This document shows positions 24,320 through 34,132 of a DNA stretch of 64,000 nt, piece by piece. A model generated the notes under the pieces. It made no database searches, had not been told where the DNA came from, and saw nothing but the letters and a program-made list of their open reading frames with translations. Both the position numbers and the translations under genes were made by a program. The stretch's first letter is position 1. Each line of letters begins with the position of its first letter. Origin of the DNA: PWQG01 sp050486205 (lineage in GTDB: Bacteria; Pseudomonadota; Gammaproteobacteria; Pseudomonadales; Pseudohongiellaceae); assembly GCA_050486205.1 (NCBI GenBank), contig JBJHCW010000007.1:178677-242676 (forward strand), in the 5' to 3' direction.

Positions 24320-25707
24320 TGGCAAGGACGGCCAGCAGCAAGAAAACCAGGACCTTTTACGTGTGCACTGACTGCGGCGCCGAGCATGGTCAGTGGCAGG
24401 GTCAATGCAGCGCCTGCAAGGCCTGGAACACATTATCGCGCGTCAATGTGGGCTCGGCGCCCACCCCGGCCGCTCGCGCTGATTTCCGACAGAGTGGGTA
24501 TGCCGGGCAGACCAGCGCCGTGCAGGATCTGTCGGAGATCGATCTGGACGCAGTGCCACGTTTTTCAAGCACCATCGGGGAGCTGGACCGGGTGCTCGGT
24601 GGTGGTCTGGTGCCCGGTTCCGCCATTCTGATTGGTGGCAATCCCGGTGCCGGCAAGAGCACCCTGTTGCTTCAGGTCATGTGCCAACTGGCACAGACAC
24701 GCAAGGCGCTGTATGTGACTGGTGAGGAATCCCTGCAGCAGGTGGGCATGCGCGCGCGACGCCTGGGCCTGCCGGAAAAGCATCTGAAAATGCTGGCCGA
24801 GACCAATGTGGAGGCCATCACGACAGCGGCTCAGCAGTTGGGTCCGGATCTGCTGGTGGTGGATTCCATCCAGGTCATGCACAGCAGTGATGTGGCCTCG
24901 GCGCCGGGCAGTGTGTCCCAGGTGCGTGAGAGCGCGGCTTATCTGCTGCAGTTTGCCAAGCAGACCGGTACGGTGCTGTTCCTGGTGGGGCACGTGACCA
25001 AGGATGGCGCGCTGGCCGGGCCCAAGGTGCTGGAGCACATGATCGACACCTTCATCATGCTGGAAGGTGGCAGTGACACCAAGTTCCGTATTCTGCGCGG
25101 GCAGAAGAACCGCTTTGGCGCCGTCAATGAGCTGGGTGTGTTTGCCATGATGGAAAACGGCATGAAGGAAGTGAAAAACCCATCGGCAATTTTTCTGGCG
25201 CGCACCGAAGAAGAGACACCTGGTTCCCTGGTCGTGGTGCTGTGGGAAGGCACCCGCCCGCTGCTGGTGGAAATACAGGCGCTGGTTGATGCTTCCCAGC
25301 TATCCAATCCGCGCCGCCTGGCGGTGGGGCTGGATCAGAACCGGCTGGGCATGTTGCTGGCGGTGCTGCACCGTCACGGTGGTCTGTACATGGCCGATCA
25401 GGATGTCTATGCCAATGTGGTGGGCGGCGTGCGGGTGACCGAAACCAGTGCTGACCTGGCGCTGTTGCTGGCAATTGTGTCAAGCTTCCGGGACCAGATT
25501 CTGCCGCGTGACCTGGTGGTGTTTGGTGAAGTCGGTCTGGCCGGGGAGATCCGCCCGGTGCCCGGTGGTCAGGAGCGTCTGGCCGAAGCGGCAAAACATG
25601 GTTTCCGCCGTGCCATTGTGCCGCGTGCCAATGTACCCAAAAAGCCCATCGCCGGTATGGAGATTGTTGGCATCAGCCGACTGGCCGAAGCGCTGGAAGC
25701 CTTATGA
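24316..25707 (+). CDS. radA: DNA repair protein RadA
   Basis: A 463-residue RecA-related branch-migration helicase. A C4 zinc finger (Cys17, Cys20, Cys31, Cys34) precedes the ATPase domain with Walker A GGNPGAGKS at 107-115; the RadA-specific KNRFG motif is at about 256, and a Lon-like C-terminal domain follows. It acts in recombination and in processing branched DNA. The start is an ATGATG pair overlapping the alr stop, so translation is coupled. The stop overlaps the next start in the same way. Confidence 0.96.
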   Translation: MMARTASSKKTRTFYVCTDCGAEHGQWQGQCSACKAWNTLSRVNVGSAPTPAARADFRQSGYAGQTSAVQDLSEIDLDAVPRFSSTIGELDRVLGGGLVPGSAILIGGNPGAGKSTLLLQVMCQLAQTRKALYVTGEESLQQVGMRARRLGLPEKHLKMLAETNVEAITTAAQQLGPDLLVVDSIQVMHSSDVASAPGSVSQVRESAAYLLQFAKQTGTVLFLVGHVTKDGALAGPKVLEHMIDTFIMLEGGSDTKFRILRGQKNRFGAVNELGVFAMMENGMKEVKNPSAIFLARTEEETPGSLVVVLWEGTRPLLVEIQALVDASQLSNPRRLAVGLDQNRLGMLLAVLHRHGGLYMADQDVYANVVGGVRVTETSADLALLLAIVSSFRDQILPRDLVVFGEVGLAGEIRPVPGGQERLAEAAKHGFRRAIVPRANVPKKPIAGMEIVGISRLAEALEAL

Positions 25708-25751
25708 ACAAAACGCTTGGCAACAAGCAGCAGTCCGGGAGTGAACACACA

Positions 25752-26678
25752 ATGCAGTCAGTGGTATCGGTCAAGAACCTGTCCAAGATCTACGACGGTG
25801 GTTTTCAGGCGCTGAAAAACGTCAATCTGGAAATCCGTAAAGGTGAGATCATTGCGCTGCTGGGTCCCAACGGGGCCGGCAAGACCACGCTGATTTCCTG
25901 CATCTGTGGTATTGCCACGCCCACCGAAGGTTCCATCCAGGTGGACGGACGTGACATTCGGCGCGATTTTCGCCACACACGCACCATGATTGGGCTGGTG
26001 CCCCAGGAGCTGACCACCGATGCCTTTGAAACAGTATTCAATGCGGTCTCCTTCAGTCGCGGTCTGTTCGGCAAGCCGCGCGACCCGGCCTATATCGAAA
26101 AAGTGCTGAAAGACGTCTCCCTGTGGGACAAGCGTGACAGCAAGATCATGATGCTCTCCGGCGGCATGAAGCGGCGGTTGCTGATCGCCAAGGCGCTGTC
26201 ACACGAGCCACGGGTACTGTTTCTGGACGAGCCCACAGCTGGCGTGGACGTGGAGTTGCGCAAGGACATGTGGCGCCTGGTGTCACAATTGAGGGCCAGT
26301 GGTGTGACAATCATCCTTACCACGCACTATATCGAGGAAGCCGAGGAAATCGCGGACCGCATTGGCATCATCAACAACGGCGAGGTGGTGCTGGTCGAGG
26401 AAAAGCAGGCGCTGATGCAAAAACTGGGCAAGAAGCAGTTGTTGCTGGATCTCAAGAAACCGCTGGCTTGCGTGCCTGAAACTTTGGCCCACCACGGTCT
26501 GGAGCTGGTCGATGAGGGGCACCAGTTGATCTACACCTTTGATACACACAGTGAGCGCACTGGCATCACCAGTCTGCTGGACGAGCTGCGTGGGCAAGGC
26601 ATCGAGTTCAGGGACATGCACACCACGCAGAGTTCGCTGGAAGAAATTTTTGTCAAACTGGTAGAGGAGGCGGCCTGA
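25752..26678 (+). CDS. yadG: ABC transporter ATP-binding protein (YadG type)
   Basis: A 308-residue ATPase. Walker A GPNGAGKTT, signature MLSGGMKRR, Walker B VLFLDEPTAGVD and the His switch ILTTHYIEEAEE are intact. It aligns along its length with E. coli YadG, whose transport substrate is unknown. GGGAG lies about 10 nt before the ATG at 25752. An in-frame ATG at 25704 overlaps the radA stop and would add 16 residues; coupling makes it possible. The stop is immediately followed by the permease start (overlap ATGA-type), so the two form a transporter. Confidence 0.92.
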   Translation: MQSVVSVKNLSKIYDGGFQALKNVNLEIRKGEIIALLGPNGAGKTTLISCICGIATPTEGSIQVDGRDIRRDFRHTRTMIGLVPQELTTDAFETVFNAVSFSRGLFGKPRDPAYIEKVLKDVSLWDKRDSKIMMLSGGMKRRLLIAKALSHEPRVLFLDEPTAGVDVELRKDMWRLVSQLRASGVTIILTTHYIEEAEEIADRIGIINNGEVVLVEEKQALMQKLGKKQLLLDLKKPLACVPETLAHHGLELVDEGHQLIYTFDTHSERTGITSLLDELRGQGIEFRDMHTTQSSLEEIFVKLVEEAA

Positions 26679-27439
26679 TGAATCTGCATGGTGTATTGGC
26701 AATCTACCGGTTTGAAATGGCGCGCACCCGGCGCACCCTGCTGCAGAGTGTGGTGGCGCCTGTAATCACCACGTCACTTTATTTTGTGGTCTTCGGGGCC
26801 GCCATTGGCTCACGTATCGAACAGGTGGGTGGTATCAACTACGGCGCCTTTATTGTGCCGGGGCTGATCATGTTGTCACTGCTCACCCAGAGTGTGTCCA
26901 ACGCTGCCTTCAGTATCTATTTTCCGAAATTCACCGGCACTATCTATGAGTTGTTGTCGGCGCCGATCTCCATGTTCGAGGTGGTGCTGGGTTACGTCGG
27001 CGCAGCGGCCACCAAATCCCTGCTGCTGGGTGTGATCATACTGATCACCGCCACGTTTTTTGTTGACCTGCAGATAGCGCACCCTGCCATGATGGTGCTG
27101 TTCCTGCTGCTGACAGCGGTCACGTTCAGTCTTTTTGGTTTCATCATTGGCATCTGGGCTGACAACTTCGAGAAACTGCAGCTCATTCCGCTGCTGATCA
27201 TCACCCCGCTGGTGTTTCTGGGCGGCACCTTCTACTCGGTGGATATGTTGCCGCCGGCCTGGCAGACAGTGAGCCTGTTCAATCCGGTACTTTATCTTGT
27301 CAGTGGCTTTCGCTGGAGCTTCTATGAAATCGCCGATGTCAGCATTGCCGTCAGCCTGGGGATGATTCTGGTGTTCCTGCTGCTGTGTTCGGCCGTGGTC
27401 TGGTGGATTTTCCGCACCGGTTACCATTTGCGCAGCTGA
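26678..27439 (+). CDS. yadH: ABC-2 type permease (YadH type)
   Basis: A 253-residue membrane protein with six predicted helices and the ABC-2 family pattern (VVFGAAIGSRIEQVGG, PGLIMLSLLTQ, ELLSAPISMFEVVLGY, FLGGTFYSVDMLPPAW). It is the partner of YadG; the pair probably exports an unknown compound. It starts one base before the ATPase gene ends, so the two are translationally coupled. Confidence 0.92.
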   Translation: MNLHGVLAIYRFEMARTRRTLLQSVVAPVITTSLYFVVFGAAIGSRIEQVGGINYGAFIVPGLIMLSLLTQSVSNAAFSIYFPKFTGTIYELLSAPISMFEVVLGYVGAAATKSLLLGVIILITATFFVDLQIAHPAMMVLFLLLTAVTFSLFGFIIGIWADNFEKLQLIPLLIITPLVFLGGTFYSVDMLPPAWQTVSLFNPVLYLVSGFRWSFYEIADVSIAVSLGMILVFLLLCSAVVWWIFRTGYHLRS

Positions 27440-27486
27440 CAGGTCAGACCTCAGGTTCAGATGCGCCGCTGATTGATAGGTTTTTT

Positions 27487-27513
27487 TAAAGATCGAGCCG
27501 GATGGGTCGATAT
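27487..27513 (+). promoter_or_regulatory. Sigma-28 (FliA) type promoter for the chemoreceptor
   Basis: TAAAGATC (27487-27494) and GTCGATAT (27506-27513) with an 11-nt spacer match the flagellar sigma-28 pattern TAAAGTTT-N11-GCCGATAA at most positions. It lies 37 nt before the chemoreceptor ATG, so the gene is probably in the flagellar/chemotaxis regulon. Confidence 0.7.
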
Positions 27514-27549
27514 GTTCCTGTGATAGCAACATGCACGCAGGAGTTATAC

Positions 27550-29493
27550 ATGTCTGGCAACAACACCGGCCGGATGGGGTTCGGAGCCCGATTGACGCTG
27601 ATGATTCTGGCCCTGGTGTTGGGCTCGGTAGTCACCATCGCTACACTGGTTTTCTTTTCCTATCGCAGTTCGTTCACCGACGTCACCCTGACCACCCTGG
27701 AAAGTACAGGGCAGCGGGATGCTGCCTCCTTTGAGGCCTGGGCGCGCTCGCGTCAGGATGAGATGCGGTATCTGGCAAGCCTGGATGCGGTGACCAATCT
27801 GGATCTGGAGCTGCTCGATCATCTGTTTGAGCGAATCTCACAGGCGCAAGGCTTTTACGACACCATCTTTCTGGTGGCGCCCGATGGTCGTGGCATGACG
27901 GGTGTGGAATACAACGGCAATGCCACGCGGGTGCTGACACCGGGCGAGGCGTTTGATTTTGATGTTGCTGACCGTGAATGGTTCCAGCGCGCGATGCGCG
28001 GCGCCGAAACCTTTTCCAGCCCGGTTGTTTCCCGGGCCACAGGCAACCGTGTCAGTACCGTGGCGATCCCGGTGCGCAGCGACGGTGAAATTGTGGCTGT
28101 GGTACGTGGCGCAGTGTTGATGGATACGATCCTTGACAGGGTCACCGCCCTGCGCGGCGGTTCTGAATCGAATAATATGGAAATCTATCTGCTCGATGGT
28201 GATGGGGCTGCCGTTACCACCGTGGCCTCACTCGCCGGTGCCAACGGCGCGCTGGCCACGGAGGCGGCTCGTGCGGTTGCGGCAGGCCGAAGTGGCGTGG
28301 GGCAGTATCGTAACGCCGCCGGCACCGATGTCATAGGCAGCTACAATCATATCCCTCTGCTGGACTGGGGGCTGGTGCAGGAAACACCGCGTTCGTCGGC
28401 CCTGGGGCAGCTGTATGCGCTGCTCTGGCTATTGGCCGGGGCCACATTGCTGATTCTGGTTGCGGCGACCACTGCCAGTGTGCTGGTGGTGCGCAAGGTG
28501 GTGACCACCCTGGGTGGCGATCCGCAGTACGCGGCAGAGGTGGTGCATGATGTGGCTGCGGGTGATCTGACGCGCGAGATTGTGTTACGCAACAATGACG
28601 ACCAAAGCCTGCTCGCATCCATCGCCGGCATGCAGCGCAGTCTGCGTGTCATGCTCAATGATGTCAGCCAGTACTCCGAGCAGGTCGCGGCGGCGGCCAC
28701 TGAGCTGAGTCAGATCAATGACGAAACCAGTTCCGGTATCCAGAGCCAGAACGAGCAATTGAACAGCGCTGCGGCTGCCATGAACGAGATGGCGACGACG
28801 GTGGAGGAAGTGGCTGAGAACACTCACAGAACCGCTGGCAGTGCCACTGAAGTCAGTGATACCGCAACTGCCGGCCGCCAGGTGGTGGAGGCGACAGTGC
28901 AGGCAGTGAGTAATCTTGCCGATGACATCGAAAAAGGTGCAGACGCGGTTACCGAGGTACGCGATGACAGTGATCGCATTGGCAACGTGCTGCAGGTGAT
29001 ACAGAGCATTGCCGAGCAGACCAACCTGCTGGCGCTCAATGCTGCCATCGAGTCGGCCCGGGCCGGTGAGAGTGGACGCGGTTTTGCCGTGGTTGCCGAC
29101 GAAGTCAGATTGCTGGCCGGTCGAACCAAGGAGTCAACCACACAGATTCAGGCCACCATCGAGAAACTGCAGGGCGGGGCGCTGCGTGCCGAGCAACTCA
29201 TGCAGCACAGCCGGGAAGGCGCACGTAACACTGTTGACCGCATTGCAGAGACGGGTCAGGCGCTGGAGCAGATTGTAAGCGGTGTCACTCGTATCTCGGA
29301 CATGACGCAGCACATTGCCACAGCTGCAGAGCAGCAGTCGGCAGCAGCGCGGGAAATCAATCAGAACATCCATTCGATCAGTGATGTGGCCGAACGTACT
29401 GGTGACAATGTCAAGCAGTCGACCCAGGCCAGCGAATCCCTGGCGCAACTGGCTGAGCAGCTGCGGTCGCTGGTGGGTAAGTTCCGCGTGTAA
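27550..29493 (+). CDS. Methyl-accepting chemotaxis protein
   Basis: A 647-residue receptor. A first membrane helix (about 14-36) leads to a periplasmic region of about 260 residues resembling a dCache/PAS sensor (FYDTIFLVAPDGRGMTGVEY, DREWFQRAMRG, DWGLVQETPRS). The second helix is at about 305-330, then a HAMP linker and the coiled-coil signalling domain with the hairpin tip EQTNLLALNAAIESARAGE. AGGAG lies 7 nt before the ATG at 27550. The ligand is unknown; the sensor type often binds amino acids or organic acids. The promoter upstream looks sigma-28 dependent. Confidence 0.93.
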   Translation: MSGNNTGRMGFGARLTLMILALVLGSVVTIATLVFFSYRSSFTDVTLTTLESTGQRDAASFEAWARSRQDEMRYLASLDAVTNLDLELLDHLFERISQAQGFYDTIFLVAPDGRGMTGVEYNGNATRVLTPGEAFDFDVADREWFQRAMRGAETFSSPVVSRATGNRVSTVAIPVRSDGEIVAVVRGAVLMDTILDRVTALRGGSESNNMEIYLLDGDGAAVTTVASLAGANGALATEAARAVAAGRSGVGQYRNAAGTDVIGSYNHIPLLDWGLVQETPRSSALGQLYALLWLLAGATLLILVAATTASVLVVRKVVTTLGGDPQYAAEVVHDVAAGDLTREIVLRNNDDQSLLASIAGMQRSLRVMLNDVSQYSEQVAAAATELSQINDETSSGIQSQNEQLNSAAAAMNEMATTVEEVAENTHRTAGSATEVSDTATAGRQVVEATVQAVSNLADDIEKGADAVTEVRDDSDRIGNVLQVIQSIAEQTNLLALNAAIESARAGESGRGFAVVADEVRLLAGRTKESTTQIQATIEKLQGGALRAEQLMQHSREGARNTVDRIAETGQALEQIVSGVTRISDMTQHIATAAEQQSAAAREINQNIHSISDVAERTGDNVKQSTQASESLAQLAEQLRSLVGKFRV

Positions 29494-29564
29494 GCGCAGA
29501 CTTGTACGGGGCCGCCCGCTGGAGTACTGTTCTGGTTGAGGCAAAGCAGTCCACGGGCGGAACA

Positions 29565-30281
29565 ATGACGGCGATGAGTGAGTACCTGCAGGGCAATGTG
29601 GCCAATATCCTGGCCCTGTTGGTGTTCATTGCCTGCTTCAAGGGTTACCTGTGGTACACCTCGCGGCGCAGCGTGGACACGCCGTGCCTGGCGTTTGCAA
29701 TGCACCGCTTTCGAAAGCAGTGGATTCGAATGGCCCTGCTCCGCGAGAACCGGATTGCCGATACCAATATCGTGGCCAATCTGGAGCGCAATGTGTCTTT
29801 CTTTGCCTCCTCATCCTTGCTTGTGCTTGCCGGTCTGGTGACCCTGCTTACGTCCGCTGACGCCGTCATGGGCATGCTTTCCGATATTCCGTTTTCCGAT
29901 TACAGCAGCCGAGGGGAGTGGGAGCTGAAGGTGTTGTTGCTGGTGCTCATGTTCATCTATGCCTTTTTCAAGTTTACCTGGGCGCTGCGCCAGTTCGGCC
30001 TGGTGTCAGTGATGATTGGCGGGGCGCCTGAGCTGTCACAGCATCCGAGTGAGGAGGAGACACGGCGTCACGTGGAGTCCATCTCGCTCATGGCTTCCAA
30101 GGCATCGGGCAATTTCAACAACGGTTTGCGCACCTATTACTTCAGTATGGCGGCGTTGGCCTGGTTTGTGAACGCGTCGCTATTCATGATGATGTCTGTG
30201 CTGATAATGTTTGTGCTTTATCGACGCGAGTTCAAATCCGACACACTGGCAATCATGATGGATGATCTGCCTGAGGATTGA
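29565..30281 (+). CDS. DUF599-family membrane protein
   Basis: A 238-residue protein with four hydrophobic segments. RENRIADTNIVANLERNVSFFASSSLL is characteristic of DUF599, a family without known function. I start at 29565 (MTAMSEYLQ); 29574 is also possible. It follows the chemoreceptor by 71 nt and abuts the GGDEF-EAL gene (the stop overlaps a TTG, and the ATG of the next gene lies 5 nt after), suggesting co-transcription. Confidence 0.8.
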   Translation: MTAMSEYLQGNVANILALLVFIACFKGYLWYTSRRSVDTPCLAFAMHRFRKQWIRMALLRENRIADTNIVANLERNVSFFASSSLLVLAGLVTLLTSADAVMGMLSDIPFSDYSSRGEWELKVLLLVLMFIYAFFKFTWALRQFGLVSVMIGGAPELSQHPSEEETRRHVESISLMASKASGNFNNGLRTYYFSMAALAWFVNASLFMMMSVLIMFVLYRREFKSDTLAIMMDDLPED

Positions 30282-30286
30282 GCGAG

Positions 30287-32851
30287 ATGACCTATGCCCG
30301 ACTGCGCTTCTCTGTCGTGATTTCGCTGTGGCTGCTTGCGGCACTGGCGGGCACCACATTTGCCGAGCGATACTATCAGGAGCAGATCAGCGCCAGTGAC
30401 CGGGCTGCGGCCCTGGAGCGCCTGGGTATTGTCAGATACCAGCTGGAAAGCCGGCTTGCCAGCAATCTTTCCCTGATCAACGGCCTTGCGGCATTCGTGT
30501 CCGCCTACCCGGAATTCACACAAGAGCAGTATGCGCAGTACGCCAGTCAGGTGCTGGCCCGCGAGCCGGCGCTGATCAATCTTGCAGCGGCGCCGGATCT
30601 GGTCATTGAATTTGTCTATCCGGTTGTTGGCAATGAGGCTGCGCTGGGTCTGGATTACCGGGCCCAGACCGATCAATGGCCGGCCGTTGAGCAGGTTGTG
30701 CGCTCTGGTGAGATGGTGGTGGCCGGGCCACTGAATCTGGTCCAGGGTGGGGTGGGTGTGGTGGGACGGGCTCCGGTGTACACCATTGAAGATGACGGTA
30801 ACCCGAAGCTATGGGGCATTGTTTCGGCGCCAATTCTGATTGACAGTGTTTTTGAGGATGCCGGTCTGTTGGCCGGCGTACCCGGTGTTGAAATAGCCAT
30901 CCGCGGTGTGGACAGCCTCGGCGCGGAGGGCGAGGTTTTTTTTGGCAGCGGGGATGTGTTCGAGCAGGCGGAAGCCATCATCATGCCGATCAGGGTCGGT
31001 TCGGGAAGCTGGCAGCTGGCCGGGCGCGTACAGACTGATACTGCGGCTGCTGTTGCCGGCATCCGTGGCCTGGCGTTGGCGTTGACGCTGTTGATGGTGT
31101 TCCTGCTTTTCCAGCGTCAGAGGCAGCAGGAAAGGCATGCATCACTGCAACGCCAGGTCAGCAGGAACGAGCGTTTTCTCAGGTCGGTGGAACGGGTATC
31201 ACAGGTTGGTGGCTGGCGCCTGGCCACCGATGGCAGGTTTACCGAGTTGTCTGAACTGACCCGTCGCCATATCGGTCTGGCCACAGACGAGCCCGTGATA
31301 GATCTCGAACAGTTCTGTTCAGCTTTCCAGTCCGAAAGCGCCGCGCAGCTGAGGGATGAGTTCCGTCGCGCCATACAGTACCGTTGTCGCTTTGACGTGG
31401 AACTGGAGCTTGTCAAACGTGACGGAGAAACGATCTGGTTGCACATTCAGGGTGAGCCGCTGGTGCAGGGCGGTCGAATCGAAATTACCGGTGCCATTAC
31501 CGATATTACCGAGGCCAAGCGTTCCGAATCCCTCATTGAGTATCAGGCCAATTATGATGAGCTGACCGGTCTGCCCAATCGCAGCCTTTTCCGTGACCGA
31601 CTGCAAACTGCGCTGCTGCATGCCCGGCGTCGCAGCACACGCCTGGCAGTGTTGTTCATTGATCTGGATAACTTCAAGTCGGTCAACGATAACCTGGGCC
31701 ATGATGCCGGTGACGAGTTGTTGGTGGAGGCTGCCAGGCGTATTGGCGCCAGCGTGCGGGAAACCGATACTGTCGGACGTTACAGCGGTGACGAGTTTGT
31801 GGCAGTACTGTCGGAAGTGTTTTCCGAAACTGCTGTGTCGCGGGTCTGTGCGGATATAGTGCAGGCCATGGCGCAGGCATTCCACGTCAATGGGAACCTG
31901 GTCTATTGTGGCGTGAGTATCGGTGTCTCGTTTTATCCACAGGACGCCGATGATGCGGATGTGCTGATCATCAAGGCCGACCAGGCGATGTACGAAGTGA
32001 AAGCGGTCGGCAAGAACAGCTGGCAGTTCTATACACCGCATATGCAAATTGAGTCAGAGCGAAAGCATCGACTGTACAACGATCTGGTGGCAGCATTGGA
32101 GAAGAATGAACTGTCGGTTCACTATCAGCCTATTGTCTCTTCGGTGGACGGTGCCATTGTGGGCTGTGAGGCGCTGGTGCGATGGTTTCGGCCTGATGGA
32201 AGCCATGTATCACCGGAAGACTTCATAGCTGTGGCCGAGGAGCGGGGCCTGATCAGTCATATCGACTGTCTGGTGCTGAGCCAGGCACTGCAGGATATGG
32301 GTGAGCTGAATCGCGATGCATCCGAGCCAGTGGCATTGTCGATCAATGTATCACCGCGTGTACTGCAGCTTCGTGATGAGAAGTCACGTAAGTGGATGGA
32401 TCTGGTGACGGGGGAAGAAGTGACGCGTTGTACGGTGGAAATCACTGAACGCGTGCTGGTCTCGGACAGCTCCATGGCCCGACCTGTCCTTGATCGGCTG
32501 CACGAATGTGGTGTGCAGATTGCCATTGACGATTTTGGTACGGGTTATTCCGGCCTGGGTTACTTCTCCCGATTTCCCATACGCACACTGAAAATAGATC
32601 GCTCGTTCACTGCCAACATCGGTGTATCACGCACCGAGGAGGCATTGATCGAGAGTATGTTGCTGCTGGCGGAAAAACTGGATCTCAAGGTGGTGGCAGA
32701 AGGCGTTGAAACCGAGGCTCAGTTTGACTATCTGAGCGCAGCCGGTTGTCAGTACTTCCAGGGTTATCTTGTTGGTAGACCGATGGCGTTTGTCGACTTC
32801 AGTCGTCTTTTTCGTCAACGTAATATGCCTTCAGTGGCGGAAAACCATTAA
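30287..32851 (+). CDS. CHASE-PAS-GGDEF-EAL c-di-GMP signalling protein
   Basis: An 854-residue protein. Two membrane helices (about 8-26 and 248-270) bracket a periplasmic CHASE-type sensor (FVSAYPEFTQEQY). A PAS-like domain follows, then a GGDEF domain whose signature is SGDEF (RYSGDEFVAVL), preceded by FIDLDNFKSVNDNLGHDAGDELL, then a complete EAL domain (GCEALVRW, IDDFGTGYSGL, KIDRSF, AEGVET, QGYLVGRPM). The EAL residues look competent for c-di-GMP hydrolysis. The first Gly of GGDEF is Ser, so synthesis is possible but uncertain. I take ATG 30287; a TTG at 30278 is in frame. The end overlaps the convergent decarboxylase gene by 53 nt. Confidence 0.93.
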   Translation: MTYARLRFSVVISLWLLAALAGTTFAERYYQEQISASDRAAALERLGIVRYQLESRLASNLSLINGLAAFVSAYPEFTQEQYAQYASQVLAREPALINLAAAPDLVIEFVYPVVGNEAALGLDYRAQTDQWPAVEQVVRSGEMVVAGPLNLVQGGVGVVGRAPVYTIEDDGNPKLWGIVSAPILIDSVFEDAGLLAGVPGVEIAIRGVDSLGAEGEVFFGSGDVFEQAEAIIMPIRVGSGSWQLAGRVQTDTAAAVAGIRGLALALTLLMVFLLFQRQRQQERHASLQRQVSRNERFLRSVERVSQVGGWRLATDGRFTELSELTRRHIGLATDEPVIDLEQFCSAFQSESAAQLRDEFRRAIQYRCRFDVELELVKRDGETIWLHIQGEPLVQGGRIEITGAITDITEAKRSESLIEYQANYDELTGLPNRSLFRDRLQTALLHARRRSTRLAVLFIDLDNFKSVNDNLGHDAGDELLVEAARRIGASVRETDTVGRYSGDEFVAVLSEVFSETAVSRVCADIVQAMAQAFHVNGNLVYCGVSIGVSFYPQDADDADVLIIKADQAMYEVKAVGKNSWQFYTPHMQIESERKHRLYNDLVAALEKNELSVHYQPIVSSVDGAIVGCEALVRWFRPDGSHVSPEDFIAVAEERGLISHIDCLVLSQALQDMGELNRDASEPVALSINVSPRVLQLRDEKSRKWMDLVTGEEVTRCTVEITERVLVSDSSMARPVLDRLHECGVQIAIDDFGTGYSGLGYFSRFPIRTLKIDRSFTANIGVSRTEEALIESMLLLAEKLDLKVVAEGVETEAQFDYLSAAGCQYFQGYLVGRPMAFVDFSRLFRQRNMPSVAENH

Positions 32852-33986
32852 ATTCCACCGACGCGTAGCTGGTGGTGTAGGCCCCCGTGGAAAACCAGTA
32901 CAGGCGGTCACCGATTTCCAGCGACAGAGGCAATGGATACTTGTGCTGCTCGTACATGATGTCGGCGCTGTCGCAGGTCGGCCCGGCCAGTACCACTTCC
33001 TCGGTCTCGCCATCACGTTCGGTGTAAATCGGGAACTTGATCGCTTCGTCCAGGGTTTCGATGAGCCCGGAGAACTTGCCGACATCGGTAAAAATCCATC
33101 GATGCAGTGCGGTGTGGGATTTGCGCGAAATCAGAATGATTTCCGATACCAGCACACCGGCATTGGAAATCAATGATCGGCCCGGCTCCAGAATGATCTC
33201 GGGCATGTCTTCGCCAAAGTCTTCCCGCAGAAAGCGGGTGATTTCTTCGGCATAGGTCGCCAGGGTGTTGGCCCGGTGCAGATAATTGGCCGGAAAACCG
33301 CCGCCGAGATTGATCAGCTTGAGAGTGATGTTCTCTTCCAGTTTCAGACGCTCGAAAATCACCTTTACTTTGGCGATGGCTGCGTCCCAGACCCCGATGT
33401 CGCGCTGTTGTGACCCCACGTGAAAGGAAATGCCGTAGGGTTCCAGGCCAAGCTCACGGGCCATGATCAGCAGATCAATGGCCATGTCCGTGTGGCAGCC
33501 GAATTTTCGCGACAACGGCCAGTCAGCCGTATGGCTGCCCTCGGTCAGAATGCGCACATACACCCTGGCGCCGGGCGCCTCTCTTGCGATGGTGCGCAGA
33601 TCCGCTTCCGAGTCGGTGGCGAACATACGCACACCTTTGTCGTGAAAATAGCGGATATCCTTGCTTTTCTTGATGGTATTTCCGAAACTACAGCGCGCCG
33701 GATCAACGTCCAGGGACAGCAGTCTGTCCAGCTCGTAAATTGATGCAACATCAAAGCTGGAGCCCTTGTCGCGAAGAAGACTGATGATTTCAGGTGCCGG
33801 GTTGGCTTTGACGGCGTAGTAGACACTGGCGTAGGGGAAGTGTTCGATCAGTGTGTCGTAATGCTGCGCAACAGTGGGCAGGTCGATGACCACAAAGGGT
33901 GTCTCGCGTGTGTCTGCCAGCTTTTTGATGCGGTTGAATGTGTCTTCGCGGTAATAATCGGCTATCCGGATCTGATCGTGGTTCAT
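32799..33986 (-). CDS. Ornithine/lysine decarboxylase, fold type III (PLP)
   Basis: A 395-residue alanine-racemase-fold decarboxylase like eukaryotic ODC and bacterial L/ODC. The PLP lysine is in YYAVKANP at about residue 60; HVGSQQ, the phosphate-binding GGGFP, EPGRSL and the catalytic Cys segment GPTCDSAD are present. It makes putrescine or cadaverine for polyamine synthesis in the cytoplasm. ODC and LDC specificity cannot be separated by eye. Its last 53 nt overlap the end of the convergent GGDEF-EAL gene. It has no obvious operon partner. Confidence 0.93.
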   Translation of the reverse strand: MNHDQIRIADYYREDTFNRIKKLADTRETPFVVIDLPTVAQHYDTLIEHFPYASVYYAVKANPAPEIISLLRDKGSSFDVASIYELDRLLSLDVDPARCSFGNTIKKSKDIRYFHDKGVRMFATDSEADLRTIAREAPGARVYVRILTEGSHTADWPLSRKFGCHTDMAIDLLIMARELGLEPYGISFHVGSQQRDIGVWDAAIAKVKVIFERLKLEENITLKLINLGGGFPANYLHRANTLATYAEEITRFLREDFGEDMPEIILEPGRSLISNAGVLVSEIILISRKSHTALHRWIFTDVGKFSGLIETLDEAIKFPIYTERDGETEEVVLAGPTCDSADIMYEQHKYPLPLSLEIGDRLYWFSTGAYTTSYASVEFNGFPPLKAYYVDEKDD

Positions 33987-34132
33987 GCTGAGCTTGCCTT
34001 ATTTCTGGCGCATTGACTGACGGGCGCATGGATTGATGCATGTAAAGATGCGCCAACAGACCCCGGGCCTGAATTCAGTCACCTGCTTGAAGCCAATAGT
34101 GTAACAAAGCCCGGCGGGGCGTGGAACGCGGT

